Shown here: piece by piece, positions 1 through 8,116 of the stretch
Layout of the letters: each line of letters opens with the position of its first letter
Numbering within the stretch: the first letter of the stretch is position 1
Translations under genes and position numbers: made by a program
Source: Phyllobacterium sp. 21LDTY02-6
Lineage (GTDB): Bacteria > Pseudomonadota > Alphaproteobacteria > Rhizobiales > Rhizobiaceae
Direction of reading: 5' to 3'
Length of the DNA: 64,000 bases
Assembly (NCBI RefSeq): GCF_023554255.2
Contig: NZ_JAMJWD020000003.1
Span: 434,001-498,000 of the forward strand
The notes under the pieces: generated by a model
Seen by the model: only the letters and a program-made list of their open reading frames with translations
Database searches by the model: none
Told to the model about the DNA's origin: nothing

Positions 1-1
1 T

Positions 2-211
2 CCGCATCTCGGCGTTGAGAATGATGGCGGCCACGCATTCTATCTTGGCTCGGAACTCACCAAAGCCGAAACAGCCTGGAAGCTGGGCAAGCGCTATACG
101 CAAGACGAACCTCTGCAGTGGGGAGCGGCCGCCCCGGAAAAGGAAGCGGACCGGCTGAGGCTGAAAGAGGCAGGACATACATTGAAAGCCAGGAAAGACA
201 CCACGAATTGA
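2..211 (+). CDS. C-terminal end of a DUF6513/dihydropteroate synthase-like protein (partial)
   Basis: An open frame enters from the left edge and stops at 209-211, giving about 69 residues. The visible part includes the stretch LGVENDGGHAFYLG, then a block that ends in a lysine/arginine-rich tail. I recognise this as the end of the dihydropteroate synthase-related protein (DUF6513) that accompanies H4MPT genes in methylotrophs. Its biochemical role is not established; a part in pterin cofactor synthesis is the usual inference. The stop overlaps the TTG start of the next gene, so the two are translationally coupled. The family call rests on a short fragment and on context. Confidence 0.6.
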   Translation, partial: PHLGVENDGGHAFYLGSELTKAETAWKLGKRYTQDEPLQWGAAAPEKEADRLRLKEAGHTLKARKDTTN

Positions 212-816
212 GCTATATCAGCGAGACCATCGTGACGACTGTCAACCGAGCGGGCGACGTGCATATTGCGCCGCTCGGGATAATCCAGGAGGGCAACGGC
301 TGGGTCATCGCGCCGTTTCGCCCCTCGCGGACGCTCGACAATCTCGCCGAGACCGGCGTCGCTGTGGTGAACTATACCGATGATGTCCTGGTCTTCGCCG
401 GCTGCCTGACGGGCCGGAAGGATTGGCCGACTGTTCCTGTCGATGATTGCCCCGTTCCGCGTCTTCGCTCCGCGCTGAGCCACGCCGTGCTGCAGGTTGT
501 CTCCGTCGATGATGACGGCATGCGTCCGCGGCACTTCTGCAAGGTGGTGCGCGAGGAAACCCATGCTCCCTTTCGTGGGCTCAACCGCGCCAAGGCGGCG
601 GTGCTGGAGCTTGCCATTCTGGCAAGCCGTCTCCACATGCTGCCGCCGGAGAAGATCGAATCCGAGATCGCTTATCTCACGATAGCAATAGAGAAGACCG
701 CGGGTCCGGACGAGTTGAAGGCATGGACATGGCTGATGCAGCGCGTGAAGGACTATCAGGATCAGCGCGATTCAAAGAGCCAGGCGGTGAATCATGATGC
801 CGATGGCGGCAGTTGA
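208..816 (+). CDS. DUF447 family flavoprotein-like protein of the H4MPT cluster
   Basis: A 202-residue protein that resembles the DUF447 family, a split-barrel FMN-binding fold found next to H4MPT/methanofuran genes in methylotrophs and archaea. The N-terminal half (residues 1-110) has the pattern of that fold: an I/V-rich strand with TVNRAGDVHIAPLG near the start, then FRPSRTLDNL. The reaction is unknown. I chose TTG at 208 because the homologous region begins there, AGGAAAG lies about 10 nt upstream, and it overlaps the preceding TGA (TTGA). An ATG at 118 would run deep into the upstream gene. The 3' end overlaps the convergent MfnF-like gene by 25 bp. Confidence 0.75.
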   Translation: MSYISETIVTTVNRAGDVHIAPLGIIQEGNGWVIAPFRPSRTLDNLAETGVAVVNYTDDVLVFAGCLTGRKDWPTVPVDDCPVPRLRSALSHAVLQVVSVDDDGMRPRHFCKVVREETHAPFRGLNRAKAAVLELAILASRLHMLPPEKIESEIAYLTIAIEKTAGPDELKAWTWLMQRVKDYQDQRDSKSQAVNHDADGGS

Positions 817-1871
817 TCCGTAAGCCGTGAGACGGCCAGCAATGCTGCTGCGGCTGCCGGCGCGGCCTTGCTGGCATCGTCGCGGGCTTCGGTCGTCGTC
901 GGTATCAAGCTGCCGAAATCGACATAGGGCCGGTCCATCCGCTTCGCGAGCGCCCGGATCTGCGGCCTTCCGATGCCGGCGCCGACGATTGGCGCAGCGG
1001 CATTGGCGGAAATGGCCCTTGCCACGCGAAACGCGCCATCATGGATCAGCCGCAACTGGTACTCGCTGAACCAGCGCGCGATATCGACCCATTCCTTCTC
1101 TTCCAGGGCATCGCTGTCGAGGCCGACCATCCGCGCAATACGCTGGATGGAACCTGCCATCGTCTTGGGCCGCCTGTCGGCTGACGGATAGAGATCGTCC
1201 GCTTCGTCCAACGTGCCAAGCACGCGCCCGAGATCGGCGGTATTGGCGAAGTACTCGTTCATCAGCGGCGTCATATGGCCTCGCACCGGAACAAGCTTGG
1301 CGATGCCGATCAGCGCCGAGCGCGCAAAACCCGTATAGACGAGCTCGCCCGACAGGAGCCGCTCCGCATCGGAATAGCCGTCATTCAGCAATTTGCCCTC
1401 GCTGAAGGCGAGAATATCGGTCGTCGTGGACCCCATGTCGACGAACAGGCCCGTCCCCGCCAGCCTGGCGGCAAGCGACGCCGTTGCATGCCAATTTGCC
1501 GATGCGATGTCCTCTCCAAGGGAGCGGGCTGTTTCAAGGTCGCATATTCCGGCCCGGCCGGCATAGATCAATGTGTCTGAGCCAAACTCCTCGGCGATGA
1601 AATCCAGCAAATGCGCGATGCCTTCGTCGCGTGATACAAAAGTATCGGACAGTTCTCCCGTCATCGTGAAGATATGCGGGCCCTCATGGGCCAGCGATGC
1701 GAGGTCGCGCACCGCCTCCCGCACCTGGTCCAGGCCGAGCCACAGCGGTGTCTTGATGATCCGCGCGGAAGTGATCTGCCCGGCCTCGCACCGCGCCATC
1801 TTGAGATGGGCGCCGCCCAGGTCCCAACCGGTGATGGAGGGCTTCCCTTCAGTGGAAAATCGGCGTTTCAT
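792..1871 (-). CDS. MfnF-like H4MPT-linked C1 transfer pathway protein (hydantoinase/oxoprolinase-like ASKHA fold)
   Basis: A 359-residue protein of the 'probable H4MPT-linked C1 transfer pathway protein' family (COG1548-like). The archaeal member MfnF joins an aminomethylfuran diphosphate to gamma-glutamyltyramine in methanofuran synthesis. Visible signatures are the N-terminal phosphate loop GWDLGGAHLK (residues 15-24), the second phosphate motif VDMGSTTTDI (about 144-153) and a C-terminal GAGIGRPQIR block. The start is ATG at 1871, with AAGGA about 11 nt upstream; an in-frame ATG at 1898 would place that site inside the gene. In this organism the likely role is making methylofuran, the carrier used by the Fhc complex. 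The family is clear; the exact substrate is inference. Confidence 0.8.
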   Translation of the reverse strand: MKRRFSTEGKPSITGWDLGGAHLKMARCEAGQITSARIIKTPLWLGLDQVREAVRDLASLAHEGPHIFTMTGELSDTFVSRDEGIAHLLDFIAEEFGSDTLIYAGRAGICDLETARSLGEDIASANWHATASLAARLAGTGLFVDMGSTTTDILAFSEGKLLNDGYSDAERLLSGELVYTGFARSALIGIAKLVPVRGHMTPLMNEYFANTADLGRVLGTLDEADDLYPSADRRPKTMAGSIQRIARMVGLDSDALEEKEWVDIARWFSEYQLRLIHDGAFRVARAISANAAAPIVGAGIGRPQIRALAKRMDRPYVDFGSLIPTTTEARDDASKAAPAAAAALLAVSRLTDQLPPSAS

Positions 1872-1900
1872 GGGCACTTCGTTCCTTGGATTCGGCATTC

Positions 1901-2614
1901 GTGCATATCATTCCGGTACTGGACATTAAAGACGGGCTTGTCGTGGCGGCGCTGAGGGGCGATCGCGACAATTATCGGCCGATCGCCACGCCTCTGAGCC
2001 GTAGCGCCGATCCCATGGACGTGGCGCGGGGGCTGCGGCAGCTTTATCCCTTTCCCGCCTACTACGTGGCCGATCTCGATGCGATCCAGCATGGTCGGCA
2101 AAACTGGACGATCGATCTGCTCGAGCCCCTTCTGGAGATGGTGGATGTGTTCATCGATGCCGGCTTCGCACGATCGTCCGAATTCGAAGCGGCGCTGGCG
2201 GCGGACCGTCTCTGGCCCGTACTCGGCTCCGAATCCCAGGAAAATGCCTCTGTGCTGGAACAATTGCACCGGGAGCCGCGTCTCGTATTGTCGCTGGATT
2301 TTCGCGGCGACGAATTTCTTGGCCCGCCCGCGATTCTGGACGATGCGGAGCGGTGGCCGGCACGGGTGATCGTCATGACCCTTGGCCGCATCGGAGCCGG
2401 CGGCGGTCCCGATTTCGATCGCCTGGATACGGTGAAGCAACGCGCCGGAAGCCGAAAAATCATTGCGGCGGGCGGCATTCGCGGCCCGGCCGATCTGGAA
2501 CGGCTGGAGGCGATGGGCATCGATGCCGCACTGGTTTCGACGTCCCTTCACAATGGTTCGCTGTCCGCCGAAATCATCCGCTCGTTCATGTCAGGTAATG
2601 TAAGCATGGGCTAA
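1901..2614 (+). CDS. HisA/HisF-like TIM-barrel protein of the H4MPT cluster
   Basis: A 237-residue single-domain protein with the HisA/HisF phosphate-binding (beta/alpha)8 layout. It begins HIIPVLDIKDGLVVAALRG, carries VADLDAI in the third strand region, and near the end has IIAAGGIRGPADLERL and a final ALVSTSLHNG phosphate loop. True HisA proteins need a paired catalytic Asp. The first Asp (IPVLDIKDG) is present, but the rest is diverged, so this is probably not the histidine enzyme. HisA-like proteins recur in bacterial H4MPT clusters with unproven function. GTG at 1901 is preferred over a TTG at 1886. The gene is divergent from the MfnF-like gene with only 29 bp between starts. Confidence 0.75.
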   Translation: MHIIPVLDIKDGLVVAALRGDRDNYRPIATPLSRSADPMDVARGLRQLYPFPAYYVADLDAIQHGRQNWTIDLLEPLLEMVDVFIDAGFARSSEFEAALAADRLWPVLGSESQENASVLEQLHREPRLVLSLDFRGDEFLGPPAILDDAERWPARVIVMTLGRIGAGGGPDFDRLDTVKQRAGSRKIIAAGGIRGPADLERLEAMGIDAALVSTSLHNGSLSAEIIRSFMSGNVSMG

Positions 2615-2644
2615 CCAAGGATGGCGATGAAGCCTTCCTTGGTT
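2613..2644 (+). terminator. Hairpin terminator between the HisA-like gene and fae
   Basis: AACCAAGGA (2613-2621) pairs perfectly with TCCTTGGTT (2636-2644). After one mismatch, an inner GGC/GCC extends the stem over a 6-nt loop. A modest T-rich run (TGTTTC) follows. It overlaps the HisA-like stop codon and lies between convergent genes, so it may serve both directions. Confidence 0.6.
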
Positions 2645-2732
2645 TGTTTCATATGCCCAGACGTTTTGCCAACCGGCGCAACAGTCCATCCGATGTCACA
2701 GAGGGTTCGCTCTGTGCGGGGTTGTTTCTTGT

Positions 2733-3239
2733 CTAAGCGCTGAATGGATGCTTGACGGCGTCTCTCTGGGCGGTTGCCTCCGCGGCGGTCGGCTTGCCCG
2801 ACACGGCGCGTTCGATAGCTTCCTTCGTCGCCCGGTAGTTGAAGTCCTGTATCTTGGCGTCGTCGTCTGCTTCCCAGTGGATGAAGACGCCGACGCAGAT
2901 GAAGACGTCATCTGCTTCATCGGCCGGAATGGTTCCGTCCGCGACGCTGTCCTGCACGGCCTTGGCGACGGCATGCTGTGCCGGGCCGAACATTTGTACC
3001 GCCTGCTTGGCCCCCTTGATGGTGACCTTGTTGAACAGGATGGTATTGGGTTTGCAGGCCAGATTAGGCGCGATGACTGCAAGCAGGGAGGTGAAACCGT
3101 CCTTGTTGTTCGTCAACGCATTGCAGAAAGCAGTCTCAACCGCGCTGCCGCGCGGTCCGATGAGAAGATCGATATGCGCAACTTCATTTCCGTCGCCGAC
3201 AAGCGACTCGCCAACCATGACCTTGTTGATTTTACCCAC
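2733..3239 (-). CDS. fae: Formaldehyde-activating enzyme
   Basis: A 168-residue Fae. It catalyses condensation of formaldehyde with H4MPT to methylene-H4MPT, the entry step of the cytoplasmic formaldehyde-oxidation pathway. The conserved N-terminal block with the catalytic histidine is present ([14 protein letters not shown], His22), as are the nucleotide-free pterin-binding region with [11 protein letters not shown] and the C-terminal [12 protein letters not shown]. Length matches the family. The start is GTG at 3239, with GGGAGG at 3249-3254 nine bases upstream. The gene has its own 151-bp upstream region (3240-3390) after the stop of the CitG-like gene, which suggests separate and stronger expression than the cofactor genes. 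Confidence 0.97.
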   Translation of the reverse strand: MGKINKVMVGESLVGDGNEVAHIDLLIGPRGSAVETAFCNALTNNKDGFTSLLAVIAPNLACKPNTILFNKVTIKGAKQAVQMFGPAQHAVAKAVQDSVADGTIPADEADDVFICVGVFIHWEADDDAKIQDFNYRATKEAIERAVSGKPTAAEATAQRDAVKHPFSA

Positions 3240-3390
3240 AGCTAAATACCTCCCTAACCGTTTCCAAGTGTTTGTCCAAAGACGCCGTACCTCGAGACAC
3301 GACGCTCGATGGACAGCTATCCTTGTTCACAGCACCCTCGGTTCAATGGGTCGGTTGGCCAGATAGCAGCGGACAATCCGCTGGCGAAAT

Positions 3391-4254
3391 TCAAGCACTT
3401 ACATCGTCATTATGCAAGAGCTTGATGAGCTTCGATGCAAAAAGGCTGGCGACGGTAAGGTCTGCCGAAGTTCCGGGATTGAAGCCCTGCCCCTTCAGCC
3501 TCGTATCGAAGGCGAGCAGCAGTTTTTCCCGCTCACGCCCGTCGCCGATTTGCAGGATTCGCGCCTGGATTTCGCGGGCCTCGAGCATGATGCTTTCAGC
3601 CGCGGCGATGCCATGCTTGCGGATGACGTGGCTGTCGGGGAAGCTCGAGAGAAAATGCAGGTAGACGAAGACGGCCGGCCACATGGCATCTTCGCCGTTC
3701 AGGACGGCGTCGGCATGAGCCGCCAGACCGCCCTCGAAAATATCGGCGAAGCCATTGGCATATTGCCGGGCGATCATGTCGCGATCGGCAGCAGAACGCA
3801 TCGCTTCGAGAAGCGGCACGACAGGTGGTTCCGCCACGTCATGTTCGGATGCAGTGCCGAGGCCGCCAGGCTTGGCCAGCACGATGGCGGCGAAGACGTC
3901 GCGGGCATCGTTGTCGTCGAGTTTGTCGAGCGTCCGCATCAGGCCCTGGCGCAGGTCGCGTCCTTCGAGCGCTGCGGCTCTGGCCAGCGGCACGCAAAGC
4001 AGGACGATGCCGAGATTGGTGTTCGTACCCACCTTCTGCCGGGTAGCATCCACCGCCGACAATATGCCTTTTCCGGTGGGCTGCGCGGCGTCGCTGACAG
4101 CGCCGGCCGATATTTGCGCACTGTCGAAGAACTGCGCGGCGCTCATCCCGTGCCCATCGGCGAAGCGGTGGACATTGCCGGGTTTCAGCGCTTCGATTTC
4201 GTCATGGCAGGCGTCGATATAGGCGCGGCGGATCTGTTCCCGCGTCGGTGTCAC
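3391..4254 (-). CDS. CitG/triphosphoribosyl-dephospho-CoA synthase-like protein of the H4MPT cluster
   Basis: A 287-residue all-helical protein of the CitG (triphosphoribosyl-dephospho-CoA synthase) family. The N-terminal motif EALKPGNVHRF (about residues 21-31) corresponds to the family KPG-N/L-V signature, and GGLGTASEHDV follows mid-protein. No citrate lyase genes are nearby, so the classic role is unlikely. CitG-like proteins are regular members of H4MPT gene clusters, and a ribosyl/phosphoribosyl transfer step in cofactor synthesis is a reasonable inference. The start is GTG at 4254, overlapping the stop of the RimK-type ligase gene by 4 nt (GTGA), so it is translated from the same mRNA as the genes up to mptG. 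Confidence 0.8.
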   Translation of the reverse strand: MTPTREQIRRAYIDACHDEIEALKPGNVHRFADGHGMSAAQFFDSAQISAGAVSDAAQPTGKGILSAVDATRQKVGTNTNLGIVLLCVPLARAAALEGRDLRQGLMRTLDKLDDNDARDVFAAIVLAKPGGLGTASEHDVAEPPVVPLLEAMRSAADRDMIARQYANGFADIFEGGLAAHADAVLNGEDAMWPAVFVYLHFLSSFPDSHVIRKHGIAAAESIMLEAREIQARILQIGDGREREKLLLAFDTRLKGQGFNPGTSADLTVASLFASKLIKLLHNDDVSA

Positions 4255-5165
4255 GCCGCGGGCCTCTCGTGGAGCTCGCGCTCGATCTGGCCGACCAGCG
4301 CCGCGGCAATGCAATCGGCGATGCGGACCGGCGCCACCGATTGCAGGCCGGTCCAGGCCGGCATGCTGTTCACTTCGAGGATCAGCAGCCGGTCGTCCGC
4401 TGCGGGGATGATGTCGATGCCGGCGAAATCGGTACCTATCGCAGCCGATGCCGCAAGTCCGAGCCGTTCCAGTTCGTCCCTGATAGTCCCGGTCACCGGT
4501 TGGGGCTTGGCGCCCTTGGCGATATTGGTGATCCAGCCCTCCGCATGGCGGGTCATCATGCCGAGGACCTCTCCTGCACAGGTGAAGACCCTGTAGTCGC
4601 TATAGGACGGACCGGCCCGGGCGACGAAGCGCTGGAGATAATAGACATTGTCGACCTCGTCCGGCGCCGGCAAATCCGCCACGCTGCGGATCAATCGCAG
4701 GCCGCGCCCTTGCGAGCCGAACAGCGGCTTGAGCACGAGGGGGCCATTGACCGCTTCCCGCTCCACCACGGCCGCGGCGTTGGCCAGGCTTTCGACGGCG
4801 AAAGTCTCGGGTGTCGGCAGGCCCGCCTGCGCCAGGAGAAACGTCGTGGTGGATTTATCGACGCAGCGCTCGATCGCCTTGGCCGAATTCCAGACCGGCA
4901 CGCCGAGATGACCGAGTGCGTGGAGAATGCCGAGCCGCCGGGTGATCGCCTCGAAACTGCCGGAAGAAACCGAGCGCACGATGACTGCGGCCGGAAGAGC
5001 GCCATTGAAGCGCGGAATGGCGATTCCCGAAGGATGGCGGGTATCGAAGCCGATATCGGCGATGGGCATCGTCTCGGAACTGTAGCCGAGGGAGCGTAGC
5101 GAAGCGCGCAACTGCCTCACCTGCTTGTCCGGTCGATCCGATAGTATCAGTATGGTTCCGGTCAT
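4251..5165 (-). CDS. RimK-type ATP-grasp ligase (probable cofactor glutamyl ligase)
   Basis: A 304-residue RimK-like ATP-grasp enzyme. The adenine/phosphate-binding segment VLKPLFGSQGRGL is at about residues 134-146, and the metal-binding end LILEVNSMPAW at about 265-275. Such ligases add glutamate to cofactors (for example MptN/CofF in archaea). Methylofuran of Methylorubrum extorquens carries many alpha- and gamma-linked glutamates, so a glutamate ligase for methylofuran or H4MPT is likely here (inference). ATG at 5165 is a plausible start; an upstream in-frame TTG at 5174 overlaps the mch stop as TTGA and could be the coupled start instead. It lies between mch and the CitG-like gene in one transcription unit. 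Confidence 0.82.
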   Translation of the reverse strand: MTGTILILSDRPDKQVRQLRASLRSLGYSSETMPIADIGFDTRHPSGIAIPRFNGALPAAVIVRSVSSGSFEAITRRLGILHALGHLGVPVWNSAKAIERCVDKSTTTFLLAQAGLPTPETFAVESLANAAAVVEREAVNGPLVLKPLFGSQGRGLRLIRSVADLPAPDEVDNVYYLQRFVARAGPSYSDYRVFTCAGEVLGMMTRHAEGWITNIAKGAKPQPVTGTIRDELERLGLAASAAIGTDFAGIDIIPAADDRLLILEVNSMPAWTGLQSVAPVRIADCIAAALVGQIERELHERPAA

Positions 5166-5170
5166 TCCAC

Positions 5171-6124
5171 TCAACCCAGGGATTGTTCGAGCATGGCTTC
5201 GTTGATTTCGCCGTTGCGGAATGTATCGCCGGTTTCGATCGCCGTTACAATCACTTCGGCGGGGCTGAACAGGTGTGGGTCGATGGCATAGAAGTCTCCC
5301 TTGAACTCTTCGAATATCTTCGCGAAGGGCTGCCCATAGTCCCGCGACGTCCTGCTTGGCAGGTTCTCGGCGAGCGCGCGTGCGTCGTCGGAACTGCCAC
5401 GGACGAAGAGTTGTACCGAACCGCCATAGATGATGGCGTCATTGGTTCGCCCCATGGCCCGCAGGAAATCCGGATGTGGGGCGGGTATGGGTGCGCGGCC
5501 GACGCCATCGACGATATTCTCGAGCGGAAACTTGAGATCATGCGCCTTGTGCAGGGCGACTTCGAGCACGCGGCCGATGATCTGCACGGCGCCGGTGAGG
5601 CTTTGCGTCGGCGCGTAGATGAAGGTCAGCGCATCGGGAGCGAGGTCGGTTGCCTTCGCAACCTTTTCCACCACGGCGCGGGGAGGAGGGGAGGAGGTCT
5701 CGAGCACCACGACGGAGGAGGTCGCGTCCGGCTCGCGGTAGGCGATCTCGTCGAACAGAGGTTCCACTCTCGCCAGCGCGCGCACCGGGCCTGATCCCAT
5801 GGCGAAATATTTCTCGTGCGAGAGGTTCCAGCCAGCATATTGACTGGCGAGACAGGCAAGGACCGGCTGCGACGAACATATGGTTACCCCATAGGGCCAT
5901 TTTCCGCTTCCGAGCGTGGTGGTCGCCGTTCCGAGCCCGCCCATGCAGATTTCGATCAGCCGCAACCCGGCTTCGATGCCGCCCGGCGCCTTCGCGCCCG
6001 CGTCGATCAGATGCTCGCCCAATTCGCCGCGGCTATGCGAAATGCCCAGCCGGTCGGCATCCCGGATCATCGCGCGAGCGAGATCCTCGGCACTTTTGTT
6101 GAGATAGGCGTGACCATCTCTCAT
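5171..6124 (-). CDS. mch: Methenyltetrahydromethanopterin cyclohydrolase
   Basis: A 317-residue Mch, the cytoplasmic enzyme that hydrolyses methenyl-H4MPT to formyl-H4MPT between MtdB and the Fhc complex. Family features include the N-terminal glycine-rich region GAKAPGGIEAGLRLIEICMGGLG, the block NLSHEKYFAMGSGPVRALAR, and IVDGVGRAPIPAPHPDFLRAMGRTNDAI late in the protein (each cited in part). The length is typical. ATG at 6124 overlaps the stop of the upstream ATP-grasp gene (ATGA). The open frame continues far upstream of this codon, but that part matches the neighbouring gene's antisense/shadow reading and not Mch. Confidence 0.95.
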   Translation of the reverse strand: MRDGHAYLNKSAEDLARAMIRDADRLGISHSRGELGEHLIDAGAKAPGGIEAGLRLIEICMGGLGTATTTLGSGKWPYGVTICSSQPVLACLASQYAGWNLSHEKYFAMGSGPVRALARVEPLFDEIAYREPDATSSVVVLETSSPPPRAVVEKVAKATDLAPDALTFIYAPTQSLTGAVQIIGRVLEVALHKAHDLKFPLENIVDGVGRAPIPAPHPDFLRAMGRTNDAIIYGGSVQLFVRGSSDDARALAENLPSRTSRDYGQPFAKIFEEFKGDFYAIDPHLFSPAEVIVTAIETGDTFRNGEINEAMLEQSLG

Positions 6125-7242
6125 GGGAAATCCCTTCTCCAATTGGCCGCAATCTGATCGACCCGTTCCTTGACGGCTTTCATCGCGGCCCTGGCGGAGC
6201 CAGCCGTGGCGAAGACGGTGCATACCGGATCGCCGGCCTTGAGTGCCGTGCCGGCTATCTGGTGATCTGCCGTAAGATCGGGCCAGTCGATGTGCGGAAA
6301 CGCACCGATATCGGCATTCGTGTAGGCGATCGCCGCAGCAGCGGAACCGCGATAGCTGGGTCTGGCCACCGCATGTCCCATCGACGCCCTGAGATGTTCG
6401 ACGATCAGGGGGGCCTCCGGCGTGTCGAATATGTCGAGCGTCGCGCCCGGCCGGGGATTGATTTCGATGAGGTGCTGCGTTGCGCCATGGGTGATGAAAT
6501 CGGCGCTGCACAGGCCGACCAGCCCGGTGCGCCGTGTCAGCGCGGACAGCCAGGCCTTGATCTGGTCGGCATTGTCCCGGCGGTAGTGCCGCAGCCGCAC
6601 CGCTCCGCCATAGCGATAGGGGCTTGAGCGGGATGGTGACACCCATTGCCTGCTGAAGCCGAGGGTGATGGCCGTTTCGCCATTGGCGAGAAACAGCGCG
6701 GACAGGTTGGTTCCGCGCACGAAGCGTTGATAGTAGCGGCCCATATCCAGCGCGTGCGTGCTGGCCCGCTGCACATGGGACCCGCCGGCGGCACCGGCCG
6801 ATTTGAGCACCCATTGGTCCGGATCGTCCGGTCGGTCGAACCTTATGTCCGGATGCGGAATACGAAGCTCGGCACAGATATCCGCCAGCTTGGCCGGGTC
6901 TTTGACGAGGCGCACCGTCTCGGCACTGTTGCCCGCGAGGCGGAAAGCGCGCGAGATGGCCTCGATCATATCCGGATCGCGCTCGAAGCCTGAACCGAGA
7001 ATGACGAGCGGCTTGTCGGCGCCGGCGAGAGCCTTCAGGCTTTCGATCAACTGCGTCCCGTCGATGCCCGTTGCAAGGCTGCCGGAGAGTTTTACCGCCC
7101 GGTCGGCCAGCGCAAGCGTATCGGCATCGTTGAACAGATCGGCCACCAGCGGTCGCAGCCCCGCGCGTCGCGCTGCCGCAGCGAGCGAACGTCCGGAAAT
7201 CGCGGCGATTAAGACCGCATTACTTGGCGAGATCGCGAGCAA
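6121..7242 (-). CDS. ATP-grasp domain protein of the H4MPT/methylofuran cluster
   Basis: A 373-residue protein with an N-terminal Rossmann-like part (about 1-110), then an ATP-grasp fold: QWVLKSAGAAGGSHVQ in the ATP-binding subdomain, RYYQRFVRGTNLSALF, and the metal-binding LIEINPRPGATLDIF. It is similar to ATP-grasp proteins beside mch/mtdB in methylotrophs and distantly to archaeal MfnD (tyramine-glutamate ligase), so amino-acid ligation during methylofuran synthesis is likely. The substrate is inferred. The only canonical-type start is TTG at 7242, which overlaps mtdB by 23 nt and lacks a clear ribosome site, suggesting expression by translational coupling. Confidence 0.78.
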   Translation of the reverse strand: MLAISPSNAVLIAAISGRSLAAAARRAGLRPLVADLFNDADTLALADRAVKLSGSLATGIDGTQLIESLKALAGADKPLVILGSGFERDPDMIEAISRAFRLAGNSAETVRLVKDPAKLADICAELRIPHPDIRFDRPDDPDQWVLKSAGAAGGSHVQRASTHALDMGRYYQRFVRGTNLSALFLANGETAITLGFSRQWVSPSRSSPYRYGGAVRLRHYRRDNADQIKAWLSALTRRTGLVGLCSADFITHGATQHLIEINPRPGATLDIFDTPEAPLIVEHLRASMGHAVARPSYRGSAAAAIAYTNADIGAFPHIDWPDLTADHQIAGTALKAGDPVCTVFATAGSARAAMKAVKERVDQIAANWRRDFP

Positions 7243-8116
7243 GGGTGAATGCGTCCCGAAAATCGAAGATGACTGGTTTCGTCGCTTGGATCATCTGTTG
7301 GAAGAGGCCGGCCTGGGTCTTGTATTTGACATTGCCGATCGAAAGCGGACCAAGGGCGACGGCGCGTGTCGCATCGATGGGGTCGCCATTGGCGTTGACC
7401 TTGACCCCCTCGATGCCGGCGGGCGGAACGGCATTCACATCGGCTGCGACGAGAAGCTTGCCGGCCTCGCCGAGTTGAGCCGCGGAAATCACCTGAACGC
7501 CTGCCTTGGCCGCAGCCAGCACCACTTGCGCCTGCGCCAGCACCTTCTGCTTGTTCTCCTCGGTGGAGCCGTCCGCCGTTTCGACCGTCACGTTGAAGCG
7601 CTGCTTTATCGTCGCCGCGATGGAATTTACCCTCTCGACGCCGTCATGGCCGACAAGGGTGACATTGGCGCCGTGTTCCGCCGTGATCACCGCCGTGCAA
7701 TAGCCGACCACGCCGGTAGCGCCGAAGATCGCGATATTGGTATCGCGTAGATCCCTGCCATGGTGCTTGGCCAGGGCCTTTTCGACCTTCGCGACCATGG
7801 CTGCAGCCGTTGTGAACGATCCTGCCGGGTCTGCGAAGACCGAAATTTCGAAGGGCGGCACCATTGCGCTCCGGGCGGCCTCCACCATGTCCAGGGCAAG
7901 AAGCGCATCCTTGCCGGCAATGAATATGCCGGTGGCGACGCCGGCATCGGGCGGGCGCGAGAAGATGGCGTCCTGGACCAGATTGCCGACATCCGAAAGT
8001 TCAACGCCGGTATAGGGTATGGTCGCGTCATAGCCCGCGTCGAGCGCCATGTTCACATCGAAGGGGCTCATCTGCCGGAGGGGTGTCAGCATGTGCAGGA
8101 TTGTTTTGCGGCTCAA
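7220..8116 (-). CDS. mtdB: NAD(P)-dependent methylene-H4MPT dehydrogenase
   Basis: A 298-residue MtdB/MtdA-family dehydrogenase that oxidises methylene-H4MPT to methenyl-H4MPT. Near the N terminus it has LHMLTPLRQMSPFDVNMALDAGYD (cited in part), the substrate region DAIFSRPP, and a Rossmann nucleotide motif IAIFGATGVVGYC in the middle. In this cluster, next to mch and fae, it is most likely MtdB and not folate-linked MtdA. TTG at 8116 is well supported: AGGAG lies 9 nt upstream and the codon overlaps the mptG stop (TTGA). Confidence 0.93.
   Translation of the reverse strand: MSRKTILHMLTPLRQMSPFDVNMALDAGYDATIPYTGVELSDVGNLVQDAIFSRPPDAGVATGIFIAGKDALLALDMVEAARSAMVPPFEISVFADPAGSFTTAAAMVAKVEKALAKHHGRDLRDTNIAIFGATGVVGYCTAVITAEHGANVTLVGHDGVERVNSIAATIKQRFNVTVETADGSTEENKQKVLAQAQVVLAAAKAGVQVISAAQLGEAGKLLVAADVNAVPPAGIEGVKVNANGDPIDATRAVALGPLSIGNVKYKTQAGLFQQMIQATKPVIFDFRDAFTLARDLAK

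Noticed and set aside
5171-6814. Reading mch as a 547-codon gene fused to an N-terminal extension.
   Set aside because: The extension is an alternative frame of the ATP-grasp gene; the true Mch start is ATG 6124.
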